NCBI GenBank assembly: GCA_013813125.1
Contig: JACCSH010000305.1
Span: 1 to 8,497, forward strand
DNA length: 8,497 nt
Source: Nocardioidaceae bacterium
Lineage (GTDB): Bacteria; Actinomycetota; Actinomycetes; Propionibacteriales; Nocardioidaceae
Direction: 5' to 3'
The notes beneath the pieces are model-generated. The model made no database searches. It was given only the letters and a program-made list of their open reading frames with translations, and was not told the DNA's origin. How positions within the stretch are numbered: position 1 is the stretch's first letter; each line of letters begins with the position of its first letter. This document shows positions 1-7,216 of this stretch, piece after piece. The translations under genes were made by a program, and so were the position numbers.

Positions 1-20
1 GAACTGTCGGCGCCTTGTCC

Positions 21-26
21 TATTGT
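21..26 (+). promoter_or_regulatory. Putative -10 element (TATTGT) for the DUF222/HNH gene
   Basis: TATTGT fits the actinobacterial TANNNT -10 pattern and ends 7 nt before the ATG at 34. Transcription would therefore begin at or next to the start codon, giving a leaderless mRNA. There is no Shine-Dalgarno sequence upstream of the ATG, which agrees. The -35 region would fall at or beyond the window edge and cannot be judged. The element touches the LexA box, so LexA binding would block it. This is inferred from motif and spacing only. Confidence 0.4.
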
Positions 27-41
27 CGAATGCATGTTCGA
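26..41. promoter_or_regulatory. LexA (SOS) box overlapping the start codon
   Basis: The 16-mer TCGAATGCATGTTCGA matches the actinobacterial/Gram-positive SOS box TCGAAC-N4-GTTCGA at 11 of 12 defined positions; the only mismatch is T for C at the sixth base. It is an almost perfect palindrome. The ATG at 34-36 lies inside it, and its right half encodes the first residues Met-Phe-Glu. LexA bound here would cover the promoter and start codon, so the gene should be induced by DNA damage. Several 13E12-family (DUF222) genes of Mycobacterium tuberculosis belong to the LexA regulon, which supports the reading. No binding evidence is available from sequence alone. Confidence 0.75.
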
Positions 42-1683
42 GAATCGTTTGCGGGAGCTGCCGGGCGCTGTGGCGGTTTCGGGTGCCTTCGCATCCGGGC
101 CGCTGTCCGGATTCGCCGAGTCCCGGCTGCCAGAGTTTGCGGCTGTGCTGTCGAGTCGGGTCGAGGCACTCGGTGAGATGGACCAGCTCGAGTTGGGTGC
201 GATGGCCACCTCTTGTATTGCGACGCTCGACTGGTTGCGGTGCAAAGCCGCTTCGAGTTTCGCCCTTAAGGACACCTTCTCGCCGGTCATGGTGGCGCAG
301 CGCGCACGACCTGGCGCAATCCAGCTCCGAGCCTATGGTGGCGACGGGACGCCCGAGGTCTCTGAGCTCGCATCGACGGAGCTGGCCTTGGCGTGGTCGT
401 GCAGCGAGACCGAAGCGGCGCGGCTGATCGCGATCGGCTTGGACCTGCGTTACCGACTGCGAATGACCAACCATCACTTCGGAGGCGGACGCCTTACCCT
501 CGCTCACGCCCGCGTGGTCTCCGAAGTCACCCGCCGTCTGTCAGCCAACGTGGTCGAGACGTTGGAAGCCCAGCTCGCCGAGGCGGCCTTGACCCGCAGC
601 CCGGCCCGGCTGCGGCTCTATGCCCGCCGACTCATCGCTAAGAGCGATCCAGCTGGGCTTCGCGACCGCGCGGCCCGGGCCTACGCCGACCGGTCGCTGT
701 CGGTGTTTCCGCTCGACGACGCGATGGCCGCCTTTTGCCTCAATCATCAGCTCGAGACGTTGGCCGTCATTGACGACCACCTCGACGCCTGGGGACGACA
801 ACGTCACCTGCTTGACCCGGCTACACCCTTCGACGCTCACAAAGCCGATGCTGCCGCGCACCTGCTGCTCGGCCAGCACCCCATCACCGGCCACAGCCTG
901 CTCGACAGAGCAAGGCCCGCCCCCGCCGCTTCTGAGGACTCACTTATTCCCTTTCGCAGCACAGACCTAGGAGGCGTGCACCGTCCGACCAGCGCCGACA
1001 ACGAGTCACTTCTCGCCGGTTCGTCGGATCCTTCTGAGCCATCGCGGCCGGTGGTGTGTACGGATGGAGTGGGTTCGGCGGATTGGGCTTCGTCTCCTGG
1101 TGTTGCGAATCCGTCGTCGTTCCTGCCGGCGCGAACCGAGCTCCGAGTCACGATGACCGCCGACACCCTGCTCGGGATCGACGACGCCACCGCCGAACTC
1201 GAAGGGATGGGGCCGATTACTGCCGCCCAAGCCCGAAGACTTGCCCTGGAGTCGTCCTCGACGGTGCTGCGTCGAGTGTTCTGCGACCCTGCCGACGACT
1301 CGATTCTGTTCCTTGACGCCCACCAGTACCGTTGGCGGAGCAACCAAGCCGAAGCTGTCGCTACCCTCCACCCCTACTCGACATTTCCCGGCGCGACCAC
1401 TCCGGCCCGAAAGTGCGACCTGGACCACCGAATCCCCTCCATCAACGGCCCACCGGACACCCTCCCCGTCGGCCAGGCTGACGCGGCATCACCAAATGAG
1501 CCGAGCGCAGACAGGGGCGGTCGCACCGTGGTGACGAATGCTCAACCACTGAGCCGCCGTCACCACCGCGCGAAGACGCACGGCGGATGGAGCGTCACGG
1601 TCGATCCCGAGGACCAACACACTGTGCTTTGGACCAGCCCGTACGGGCGGAGCTATGCGACCAGCGACTCCTCAGGAGCCTGA
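34..1683 (+). CDS. DUF222 domain / HNH endonuclease-like protein (13E12 family)
   Basis: A 549-residue protein of the actinobacterial DUF222-HNH family, named in M. tuberculosis for the 13E12 repeat; its cellular role is not established. The helical DUF222 region covers roughly residues 30-285, with the typical stretches ELALAWSCSETEAARLI, GRLTLAHARVVSEV and a DAHKADAAAHLLLG-like end. A low-complexity linker (about 286-368) leads to the C-terminal part (ELRVTMTADTLLGID, GPITAAQARRLA) and an HNH module: CDLDH (461-465), Asn502 and RRHH (508-511), then KTHGGW and a WTSPYGRSY end. Unusually, three positions that are usually cysteine are Ser449, Ala454 and Ser507, and the loop between DH and Asn is longer than usual. 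The ATG at 34 is the only good start in view; the frame stays open to the window edge. Its start lies in a LexA box, so SOS induction is likely. Nuclease activity is unproven. Confidence 0.88.
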   Translation: MFENRLRELPGAVAVSGAFASGPLSGFAESRLPEFAAVLSSRVEALGEMDQLELGAMATSCIATLDWLRCKAASSFALKDTFSPVMVAQRARPGAIQLRAYGGDGTPEVSELASTELALAWSCSETEAARLIAIGLDLRYRLRMTNHHFGGGRLTLAHARVVSEVTRRLSANVVETLEAQLAEAALTRSPARLRLYARRLIAKSDPAGLRDRAARAYADRSLSVFPLDDAMAAFCLNHQLETLAVIDDHLDAWGRQRHLLDPATPFDAHKADAAAHLLLGQHPITGHSLLDRARPAPAASEDSLIPFRSTDLGGVHRPTSADNESLLAGSSDPSEPSRPVVCTDGVGSADWASSPGVANPSSFLPARTELRVTMTADTLLGIDDATAELEGMGPITAAQARRLALESSSTVLRRVFCDPADDSILFLDAHQYRWRSNQAEAVATLHPYSTFPGATTPARKCDLDHRIPSINGPPDTLPVGQADAASPNEPSADRGGRTVVTNAQPLSRRHHRAKTHGGWSVTVDPEDQHTVLWTSPYGRSYATSDSSGA

Positions 1684-1714
1684 CCTGCGCATACGTGCAT
1701 CCAAGCGGCTCATC

Positions 1715-1720
1715 TAGAGT
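1715..1720 (+). promoter_or_regulatory. Putative -10 element (TAGAGT) for trmI
   Basis: TAGAGT fits TANNNT and lies in the 44-nt gap after the DUF222 gene, ending 7 nt before the ATG at 1728. The predicted transcription start coincides with the start codon, implying a leaderless trmI mRNA. No clear -35 hexamer is seen 16-18 nt upstream. A GGAG sits only one base before the ATG, too close to act as a ribosome binding site for it. Confidence 0.4.
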
Positions 1721-1727
1721 GCTGGAG

Positions 1728-2732
1728 ATGCCCTCGCCGCTTGATGAGCCCGCGCCTGGTGAGCCCGCGCCGCTTGGTGAATCCTCGCAGCCGCTCGACA
1801 TCTCCGCGTGCCACACCGCCAGCATCGATCCGCCCTGGTCGGGCGTGCGGCGGGGAGCCCTGCGCGCGGGGGAGCGGGTCAGGCTGACGGACCCCAAGAA
1901 TCATCGCCACAGCGTCCTGCTGGAAGCGGGCAAGACCTTCTTCACGCACAAGGGCAGTATCGATCACGACGCCATGATCGGACAGCCGGACGGTCAGGTG
2001 GTCACCTCCACCGGAGGAGTCGACTATCTCGTCCTTCGCCCGCTGCTCGCTGACCACGTCGTCTCCATGCCGCGCGGCGCGGCGGTGGTCTATCCGAAGG
2101 ACGCCGCGCAGATTTTGGTCATGGCCGACATATTCCCAGGAGCACACGTCGTCGAGGCAGGCGTCGGCTCGGGCGCGTTGACCTGCAGCCTCTTGAGGGC
2201 GGTGGGCACCGGGGGGGTGGTGTCGTCGTACGAGCGGCGGGAGGACTTCGCCGCAATCGCACGTGACAACGTGGACGGCTTCTTCGGTGGCAGCCACCCC
2301 GCGTGGCGGTTGACACTGGGCGATCTGGCGGTCGACCTGGCTGAGCGCGAGCGCGATGTCGACCGGGTGATCTTGGACATGTTGGCCCCCTGGGACTGCG
2401 TTGACGGGGTGGCGACAGCGCTCGCGCCCGGCGGACTGGTCTGTGCCTACGTAGCCACCACGACCCAACTGAGCAGATTTGTCGAAACGGTCAGAGCACA
2501 TGGCGGATTCACCGAACCCGAGTCGTGGGAGTCGCTCGTCCGCGGCTGGCATGTCGAGGGGCTGGCAGTACGCCCCAGCCATCGCATGAACGGCCATACC
2601 GGGTTTCTCGTCACAGCGCGACGACTCGCACCTGGTACGTCGGCCCCGCGGCGCAGCCGAAGGCCCGCACCTGGCGCCTATGGTCACGACTACACCGGTC
2701 CGCGGCCTGCTGGCCCGGCGGTGAACGAGTGA
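1728..2732 (+). CDS. trmI: tRNA (adenine-58-N1)-methyltransferase TrmI
   Basis: A 334-residue SAM-dependent enzyme that makes 1-methyladenosine at position 58 of the tRNA T-loop and acts as a tetramer in characterised homologues. The N-terminal beta domain begins near residue 37 (RAGERVRLTDPK) and includes THKGSIDHDAMIG, LVLRPLL and SMPRGAAVVYPKDAAQI. The Rossmann methyltransferase part shows the SAM-binding VVEAGVGSG (141-149), an acidic SYERRE strand end, and LDMLAPWD with the conserved Asp217. The end, GHTGFLVTARRLAPG (289-303), is typical. It closely resembles what I recall of M. tuberculosis Rv2118c (about 280 residues) but carries about 35 extra Pro/Glu-rich residues at the N terminus and a basic/Pro-rich tail of about 30. 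The frame stays open back to 1587, but that would overlap the previous gene; the ATG at 1728 (or in-frame GTG at 1719) is preferred. trmI commonly neighbours the proteasome locus. Confidence 0.93.
   Translation: MPSPLDEPAPGEPAPLGESSQPLDISACHTASIDPPWSGVRRGALRAGERVRLTDPKNHRHSVLLEAGKTFFTHKGSIDHDAMIGQPDGQVVTSTGGVDYLVLRPLLADHVVSMPRGAAVVYPKDAAQILVMADIFPGAHVVEAGVGSGALTCSLLRAVGTGGVVSSYERREDFAAIARDNVDGFFGGSHPAWRLTLGDLAVDLAERERDVDRVILDMLAPWDCVDGVATALAPGGLVCAYVATTTQLSRFVETVRAHGGFTEPESWESLVRGWHVEGLAVRPSHRMNGHTGFLVTARRLAPGTSAPRRSRRPAPGAYGHDYTGPRPAGPAVNE
1745..1771 (+). repeat. Short tandem repeat in the trmI N-terminal extension
   Basis: The 12-mer TGAGCCCGCGCC occurs at 1745-1756 and again at 1760-1771, a 15-nt period, with a decayed third copy near 1773-1783. 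It encodes the five-residue repeat DEPAP-GEPAP in the N-terminal extension of TrmI. The region is Pro/Glu-rich and probably disordered. It may have grown by replication slippage. Confidence 0.6.
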
Positions 2733-2785
2733 TATACCGATACCGACACGTGATCTGAGCGTCTGGTGAAGAAGGGCCACGCAGG

Positions 2786-2791
2786 TAAGGT
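2786..2791 (+). promoter_or_regulatory. Putative -10 element (TAAGGT) for mpa
   Basis: TAAGGT fits TANNNT and lies in the 91-nt region between trmI and the preferred mpa start. Transcription would begin near 2798-2800, giving either a 24-26 nt leader containing the ribosome binding site at 2811-2817, or a leaderless message starting at the in-frame GTG at 2800. No convincing -35 was found. The rest of this intergenic region holds a doubled TACCGA (about 2736-2747) and no clear terminator hairpin for trmI. Confidence 0.35.
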
Positions 2792-2810
2792 CGAAGCAAG
2801 TGTCTCCTGG

Positions 2811-2817
2811 GGAGGTG
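2811..2817 (+). promoter_or_regulatory. Strong ribosome binding site deciding the mpa start
   Basis: GGAGGTG is a seven-base match to the 3' end of 16S rRNA and lies 6 nt before the GTG at 2824, an ideal spacing. It favours 2824 over the in-frame GTG codons at 2800, 2815 and 2821. Confidence 0.65.
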
Positions 2818-2823
2818 GTTGTG

Positions 2824-4578
2824 GTGACTGGACAAGACGACTCGCGCGCGCATCGCGCACGTGCGGCCGATGAGTTGTACAGCCAAGTCGGCTTCCTCGA
2901 AGCCGAGGTCCGCGACCTACGACGACGGCTCGCCGAAGGACCTCAGACCACCCGGTTCCTCGAACAGCGGCTGGCCGAGACGCAGGCTTCGCTGGCCGCC
3001 TTGACCGCGCAGAACGAGCGGCTTGCCTCAACGCTGCGAGAGGCCCGCGACCGCATCACCGGCCTCAAAGAAGAGGTCGACCGCCTCGCACAGCCGCCGA
3101 CCGGCTTCGGAACCTTCCTCTGCGTCAACGACGACGACACTGTCGACGTGTTCACGGGCGGTCGCAAGCTCCGGGTCAACGTCAGTCCCAACGTCGAGCT
3201 CGAACACCTCGCACGTGGGCAAGAGGTGATGCTGAACGAGGCCCTCAACGTCGTTGCGGCGCTCGACTACGAGCAGGTCGGTGAGGTTGTGATGCTCAAG
3301 GAGATCCTCGCCGACGGTGACCGCGCACTCGTGATCGCCAACGCTGACGAGGAACGTATCGTGCGCATCGCCGCCCCGCTGCGTGAGCAGACGATGCGTG
3401 CCGGTGACTCGCTGCTGCTGGAACCTCGGGCCAACTACGTCTACGAGCGAATTCCGAAGACCGAGGTCGAAGAACTCGTGCTCGAAGAGGTCCCCGACAT
3501 CGACTACTCGGACATCGGTGGGCTGATGCGCCAGATCGACCAGATCCGAGACGCGATCGAACTTCCGTACCTTCACCGGGATCTGTTCATCGAACACGAG
3601 CTGAAGCCGCCCAAGGGCGTGCTCCTCTACGGACCACCGGGCTGCGGCAAGACCCTGATCGCCAAGGCGGTCGCGAACTCGCTTTCCAAGAAGGTGGCGG
3701 CGAAGACCGGGGAGGAGGGCAAGTCCTTCTTCTTGAACATCAAAGGTCCAGAGCTGCTCAACAAGTACGTCGGCGAGACCGAGCGACACATCCGGCTCGT
3801 CTTCCAGCGCGCCCGCGAGAAGGCGAGCGAGGGCACACCGGTCATCGTGTTCTTCGACGAGATGGACTCGCTCTTCCGCACCCGTGGATCCGGCGTCTCG
3901 TCCGACGTAGAGAACACCATCGTGCCCCAGCTGCTCAGCGAGATCGACGGCGTCGAGGGGCTCGAGAACGTCATCGTGATCGGTGCGTCCAACCGCGAAG
4001 ACATGATCGACCCGGCGATTCTGCGGCCTGGCCGCCTGGACGTGAAAATCAAGATCGAGCGTCCCGACGCTGAGTCCGCACGGGACATCTTCTCCAAGTA
4101 CCTAACGTCGACCCTGCCCCTGCACAGCGACGACCTGGGTGAGTTCGGAGGCAGCCGGGAGGCCTGCGTAGCCGGCATGATCCAGCGCACCGTCGAGCGG
4201 ATGTACACCGAGTCCGAGGAGAACCGCTTCCTCGAGGTCACGTACGCTAACGGCGACAAGGAAGTGCTCTACTTCAAGGACTTCAACTCCGGGGCGATGA
4301 TCCAGAACATCGTCGACCGCGCCAAAAAGATGGCGATCAAAGACCTCCTCGATAACGACCAGCGGGGCCTGCGGGTCCAGCACATGCTGCAAGCCTGCCT
4401 CGACGAGTTCAAGGAGAACGAGGATCTGCCGAACACGACTAACCCCGATGACTGGGCCCGCATCTCCGGCAAGAAGGGCGAGCGCATCGTGTTCATTCGC
4501 ACGCTCATCACTGGCAAGCAAGGCACCGAGCCCGGCCGGTCCATCGACAACGTCGCGAATACGGGCCAGTACCTGTAG
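2824..4578 (+). CDS. mpa: Proteasomal AAA ATPase Mpa/ARC
   Basis: A 584-residue ring ATPase that recognises pupylated proteins, unfolds them and feeds them to the 20S proteasome. Residues about 18-90 form the N-terminal coiled coil that binds Pup. About 95-240 are the tandem OB inter-domain region ([32 protein letters not shown]). The AAA domain has DIGGL, Walker A GPPGCGKT (270-277), the pore loop KYVGE, Walker B VIVFFDE (340-346) with catalytic Glu346, the sensor-1 strand [11 protein letters not shown] and RPGRLD. The last residues, GQYL, carry the penultimate tyrosine that docks on the core particle and opens its gate. Length matches the family (about 590-610). GTG at 2824 is chosen for its strong ribosome binding site; GTG at 2800 would add eight residues and would suit a leaderless message. 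dop follows 17 nt downstream. The family name ARC is used outside mycobacteria. Confidence 0.97.
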   Translation: MTGQDDSRAHRARAADELYSQVGFLEAEVRDLRRRLAEGPQTTRFLEQRLAETQASLAALTAQNERLASTLREARDRITGLKEEVDRLAQPPTGFGTFLCVNDDDTVDVFTGGRKLRVNVSPNVELEHLARGQEVMLNEALNVVAALDYEQVGEVVMLKEILADGDRALVIANADEERIVRIAAPLREQTMRAGDSLLLEPRANYVYERIPKTEVEELVLEEVPDIDYSDIGGLMRQIDQIRDAIELPYLHRDLFIEHELKPPKGVLLYGPPGCGKTLIAKAVANSLSKKVAAKTGEEGKSFFLNIKGPELLNKYVGETERHIRLVFQRAREKASEGTPVIVFFDEMDSLFRTRGSGVSSDVENTIVPQLLSEIDGVEGLENVIVIGASNREDMIDPAILRPGRLDVKIKIERPDAESARDIFSKYLTSTLPLHSDDLGEFGGSREACVAGMIQRTVERMYTESEENRFLEVTYANGDKEVLYFKDFNSGAMIQNIVDRAKKMAIKDLLDNDQRGLRVQHMLQACLDEFKENEDLPNTTNPDDWARISGKKGERIVFIRTLITGKQGTEPGRSIDNVANTGQYL

Positions 4579-4583
4579 ACACG

Positions 4584-4589
4584 TACCCT
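4584..4589 (+). promoter_or_regulatory. Putative -10 element (TACCCT) for dop
   Basis: TACCCT fits TANNNT and lies in the 17-nt gap between mpa and dop, 6 nt before the ATG at 4596. The gap has no Shine-Dalgarno sequence. A leaderless dop transcript starting at its A is a reasonable reading, alongside read-through from mpa. No -35 hexamer is recognisable in the end of mpa. Confidence 0.35.
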
Positions 4590-4595
4590 GACCGC

Positions 4596-6101
4596 ATGAC
4601 GGTACGGCGGATCATGGGCACCGAGACGGAGTTCGGTATCTCGGTCCTCGGTACACCGAGCGCCAACCCGATGCTGGCGTCGTCGCAGGTCGTCAACGCC
4701 TACGCCGCACTCAGCGCCCGGTCGCGGCGCGCCCGCTGGGACTTCGAGGAGGAGAGCCCGCTTCGAGACGCGAGGGGCTTCGACCTGAGCCGCACGATCG
4801 CCGATCCCAGCCAGCTCACCGACGAGGATGTCGGGTTGGCGAACCTGATCCTCACCAACGGCGCCCGACTGTACGTGGACCACGCCCATCCGGAGTACTC
4901 GTCACCCGAGTGCACCAACCCCCGAGATGTCGTCTGCTGGGACAAGGCAGGCGAGCGCATCGTGGCAGCCGCGGCACGCGCCGTCGACATACCCGGACAG
5001 AACCCAATCGTGCTCTACAAGAACAACACCGACAACAAGGGCGCCTCCTACGGAACGCACGAGAACTACCTGATGAAGCGGTCCACACCGTTCGAGGACA
5101 TCGTGCGAAACCTCACCCCGTTCTTCGTCACGCGTCAGGTGTTCTGCGGCGCCGGCCGAGTCGGCATCGGGCAGGAGGGCCGGGACTCCGGCTTTCAGAT
5201 CAGCCAACGCTCCGACTACTTCGAGGTCGAGGTGGGGCTCGAGACCACCTTGAAGCGGCCGATCATCAATACCCGCGACGAGCCGCACGCCGACCCGGAC
5301 AAGTACCGCCGCCTCCATGTCATCATCGGCGACGCCAACCTGGCTGAGACGTCCACCTTCCTCAAGGTGGGGACCACATCGCTGCTGCTCGCCATGATCG
5401 AGGACCGAGCGATCACGGCCGAGCTTGCGATCGATGGGCCGGTGAGCGCCTTGCACGCGATCTCGCACGACCCACAGCTTCGCCACCTGGTGACCCTCAA
5501 AGACGGTCGCATCATGACGGCCCTCGACATGCAGGACATTTATCTGACGCAGGCATGGTCATATGTCGAGGATCGGTTCGGCGCCGACATCGACGAGCAG
5601 ACGGCAGAGGTGCTCGAGCGTTGGGAGTCGGTGTTGACTCGGCTCAGGCACGACCCTATGGAGTGTCGCCGCGAACTCGACTGGGTCGCGAAACTGGCGC
5701 TGCTGGAGTCGTATCGTGACCGTGACGGTTTGGAGTGGGACGACCCGAAGCTGTACCTGATTGACTTGCAGTACGCCGACTTGCGCCCCGACAAGGGCCT
5801 CTACCACCGCCTCGTGGCCCGCGGAGCGATGAAGCGGATGGTCAGTGACGAGGAGGTGAGCTTGGCCTCGAGCAACCCGCCGAACGACACTCGGGCGTTC
5901 TTCCGGGGACGTTGTCTGGCCAAGTATCCCGATCGGATCGCGGCCGCCTCGTGGGACTCGGTGATCTTCGACCTTCCTGGACGCGACTCCCTCCAACGCA
6001 TACCCACCATGGAACCCACGCGGGGAACCGAGCAGCATGTCGGCGCGTTGTTGGACAGGTGCGACACAGCAGAGGAGCTCTTCGCCGCCCTTACCGCGTG
6101 A
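4596..6101 (+). CDS. dop: Pup deamidase/depupylase Dop
   Basis: A 501-residue enzyme of the carboxylate-amine ligase (glutamine synthetase-like) fold that cleaves the isopeptide bond between Pup and target lysines and, where Pup ends in Gln, deamidates it. The start [11 protein letters not shown] places metal/ATP-site glutamates at 10 and 12. [15 protein letters not shown] contains Asp95, equivalent by position to the catalytic aspartate of studied Dop enzymes. Further family blocks are [59 protein letters not shown] and [11 protein letters not shown] near the end. The Dop-type segment [19 protein letters not shown] and DHAHPEYS (rather than the PafA form) separate it from the ligase PafA. 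Full length for the family. No ribosome binding site is visible at the ATG; see the TACCCT element. With a Pup ending in Glu, depupylation is its likely task here. Confidence 0.95.
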   Translation: MTVRRIMGTETEFGISVLGTPSANPMLASSQVVNAYAALSARSRRARWDFEEESPLRDARGFDLSRTIADPSQLTDEDVGLANLILTNGARLYVDHAHPEYSSPECTNPRDVVCWDKAGERIVAAAARAVDIPGQNPIVLYKNNTDNKGASYGTHENYLMKRSTPFEDIVRNLTPFFVTRQVFCGAGRVGIGQEGRDSGFQISQRSDYFEVEVGLETTLKRPIINTRDEPHADPDKYRRLHVIIGDANLAETSTFLKVGTTSLLLAMIEDRAITAELAIDGPVSALHAISHDPQLRHLVTLKDGRIMTALDMQDIYLTQAWSYVEDRFGADIDEQTAEVLERWESVLTRLRHDPMECRRELDWVAKLALLESYRDRDGLEWDDPKLYLIDLQYADLRPDKGLYHRLVARGAMKRMVSDEEVSLASSNPPNDTRAFFRGRCLAKYPDRIAAASWDSVIFDLPGRDSLQRIPTMEPTRGTEQHVGALLDRCDTAEELFAALTA

Positions 6102-6110
6102 CCAGCCAGG

Positions 6111-6116
6111 TAGGGT
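6111..6116 (+). promoter_or_regulatory. Possible -10 element (TAGGGT) for pup-prcB-prcA
   Basis: TAGGGT fits TANNNT and lies in the 52-nt gap between dop and pup. Initiation near 6123 would leave a leader of about 30 nt that includes the pup ribosome binding site. A TTACCG at 6091-6096 is the nearest -35-like hexamer, but the 14-nt spacing is short. A separate promoter for pup and the core genes is possible; read-through from dop is equally so. Confidence 0.3.
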
Positions 6117-6141
6117 TTGGTCCACGGAGATCCGACGACTC

Positions 6142-6147
6142 AGGAGG
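6142..6147 (+). promoter_or_regulatory. Ribosome binding site of pup
   Basis: AGGAGG is a perfect Shine-Dalgarno core ending 6 nt before the ATG at 6154. It fixes the pup start and rules out the longer in-frame reading that begins inside dop at 6037. Confidence 0.85.
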
Positions 6148-6153
6148 GCACAC

Positions 6154-6363
6154 ATGGCGCGCGAGGGTGGCCAGCAGCACAAGACCACACGCAAGTCCTC
6201 AGAGCAGGAGGAGGCCGTCGAGGCCGCCCCCACCGAGGGTGCCGCCGAGCGCAAGGAGAAGCTCGACGACGATGTCGATGCGATTCTCGACGACATTGAC
6301 GAGGTTCTCGAGTCGAACGCCGAGGAGTTCGTGCGCGGGTTCGTGCAAAAGGGCGGTGAGTGA
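6154..6363 (+). CDS. pup: Prokaryotic ubiquitin-like protein Pup (Gly-Gly-Glu form)
   Basis: A 69-residue protein tag. PafA joins the side-chain carboxylate of its C-terminal Glu to lysines of target proteins, and Mpa then binds the tag through its coiled coils. The sequence is typical: a polar, disordered N terminus ([15 protein letters not shown]), an acidic middle rich in Glu and Ala, and the Mpa-binding helix region about 38-64 ([19 protein letters not shown], then [13 protein letters not shown]). It ends in Gly-Gly-Glu, so no deamidation is needed before ligation; many actinobacterial Pups end in Gln. Start set by AGGAGG 6 nt upstream. The stop overlaps the GTG start of prcB (GTGA), so the two are probably translationally coupled. 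Lys66 next to the C terminus is conserved in many Pups. Confidence 0.97.
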   Translation: MAREGGQQHKTTRKSSEQEEAVEAAPTEGAAERKEKLDDDVDAILDDIDEVLESNAEEFVRGFVQKGGE

Positions 6364-7199
6364 GCTCCATGAGCTTTCCCGGCTTGCCGGCGGCGTTTAT
6401 GGCGCCTGGCAGCTCGTCGTTCGCGGATTTCTTGGGACATCACGCGCCGGACCTGTTGCCGAGCCGCCGGATGTCGAGCTCGGCGGGGGGGGCGGTCGAC
6501 GTCCCGCACGGAACTACCATCGTGGCCGCGACCTTCGAGGGCGGCGTGGTCATGGCAGGAGATCGTCGGGCAACGATGGGCAATATCATCGCCCAGCGCG
6601 ACATAGAGAAAGTCTTCGCGGCCGATGAGTACTCATGTGTTGGAATCGCGGGCTCTGCCGGCTTGGCGATCGAGATGGTGCGGCTCTTCCAGACCGAACT
6701 GGAGCACTACGAAAAGATCGAAGGGACCACCTTGTCGACCGACGGCAAGGCCAACCGGCTGGGGGCGTTGATCCGCAGCAACCTCGGCATGGCCATGCAA
6801 GGTCTCGCCGTGGTTCCGCTGTTCGCCGGCTACGACCTGGTCACCGAAGTCGGCCGCATCTTTTCCTACGACGTCACCGGTGGCCGCTACGAGGAGCAGG
6901 CATTCCACTCGGTGGGGTCGGGTGCGCTCTTCGCCCGTGGCTCGCTGAAGAAGCTCTACCGCGACCGGTTCGACGCCACCGAGTGCGTGACAGCCACTGT
7001 TCAGGCTCTCTATGACGCAGCCGATGACGACTCGGCAACGGGAGGTCCCGACCTGGCGAGACGGATCTTCCCGGTGGTGACAGTGGTGACCGGGGCTGGT
7101 TTTGCCCGGCTCCCCGATGACGAGGTGGCCGCCATCGCTGACACCGTTGTGGCCGCCCGCATGCAGCGCCCCGACGGCCCCGCAGCCCCCCTCACCTGA
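6360..7199 (+). CDS. prcB: 20S proteasome beta subunit PrcB
   Basis: A 279-residue precursor of the catalytic subunit of the 20S core; fourteen copies form the two inner rings. The propeptide (1-51) contains [15 protein letters not shown], similar to other actinobacterial PrcB propeptides, and ends at Gly51. Self-cleavage would expose Thr52 ([11 protein letters not shown]) as the N-terminal nucleophile. The partner residues are at the expected positions: Asp68 (mature Asp17, in AGDRRAT) and Lys84 (mature Lys33). Later family blocks are [17 protein letters not shown] and [16 protein letters not shown]. The mature chain would be 228 residues. GTG at 6360 overlaps the pup stop; the in-frame ATG at 6369 is an alternative that shortens the propeptide by three residues. 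prcA follows 17 nt downstream. Confidence 0.97.
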   Translation: MSSMSFPGLPAAFMAPGSSSFADFLGHHAPDLLPSRRMSSSAGGAVDVPHGTTIVAATFEGGVVMAGDRRATMGNIIAQRDIEKVFAADEYSCVGIAGSAGLAIEMVRLFQTELEHYEKIEGTTLSTDGKANRLGALIRSNLGMAMQGLAVVPLFAGYDLVTEVGRIFSYDVTGGRYEEQAFHSVGSGALFARGSLKKLYRDRFDATECVTATVQALYDAADDDSATGGPDLARRIFPVVTVVTGAGFARLPDDEVAAIADTVVAARMQRPDGPAAPLT

Positions 7200-7216
7200 G
7201 GCGAAAGGACCTTCCG

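Noticed and set aside
1587..1727. Longer trmI reading beginning inside the DUF222 gene
   Set aside because: The extra 47 codons would overlap the previous gene by nearly 100 nt and have no similarity to TrmI; the promoter-like TAGAGT lies between the genes.
1710..2780. Long minus-strand open frame (356 codons) opposite trmI
   Set aside because: It is antisense to a clearly conserved methyltransferase, has no recognisable domain, and GC-rich coding DNA commonly leaves such frames open.
2733..2799. Possible terminator or operator after trmI (CACGTG palindrome, doubled TACCGA)
   Set aside because: The palindrome is only six bases, there is no stable stem followed by a T-run, and the TACCGA doubling is too short to interpret.
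3028..3789. Minus-strand open frame (253 codons) opposite mpa
   Set aside because: Its composition mirrors the codon positions of mpa and it has no family resemblance.
6037..6153. N-terminal extension of pup into dop
   Set aside because: The in-frame ATG at 6037 lies inside dop; the AGGAGG at 6142 and family length both place the start at 6154.
5559..6509. Minus-strand open frame (316 codons) spanning the end of dop, pup and the start of prcB
   Set aside because: It crosses three well-supported genes on the other strand, is Arg/Ser-rich in the manner of shadow frames, and shows no domain.
5912..6628. Plus-strand frame (238 codons) running through dop, pup and prcB
   Set aside because: It overlaps three real genes in another frame and has an Arg/Pro/Ser-rich, domain-free translation.
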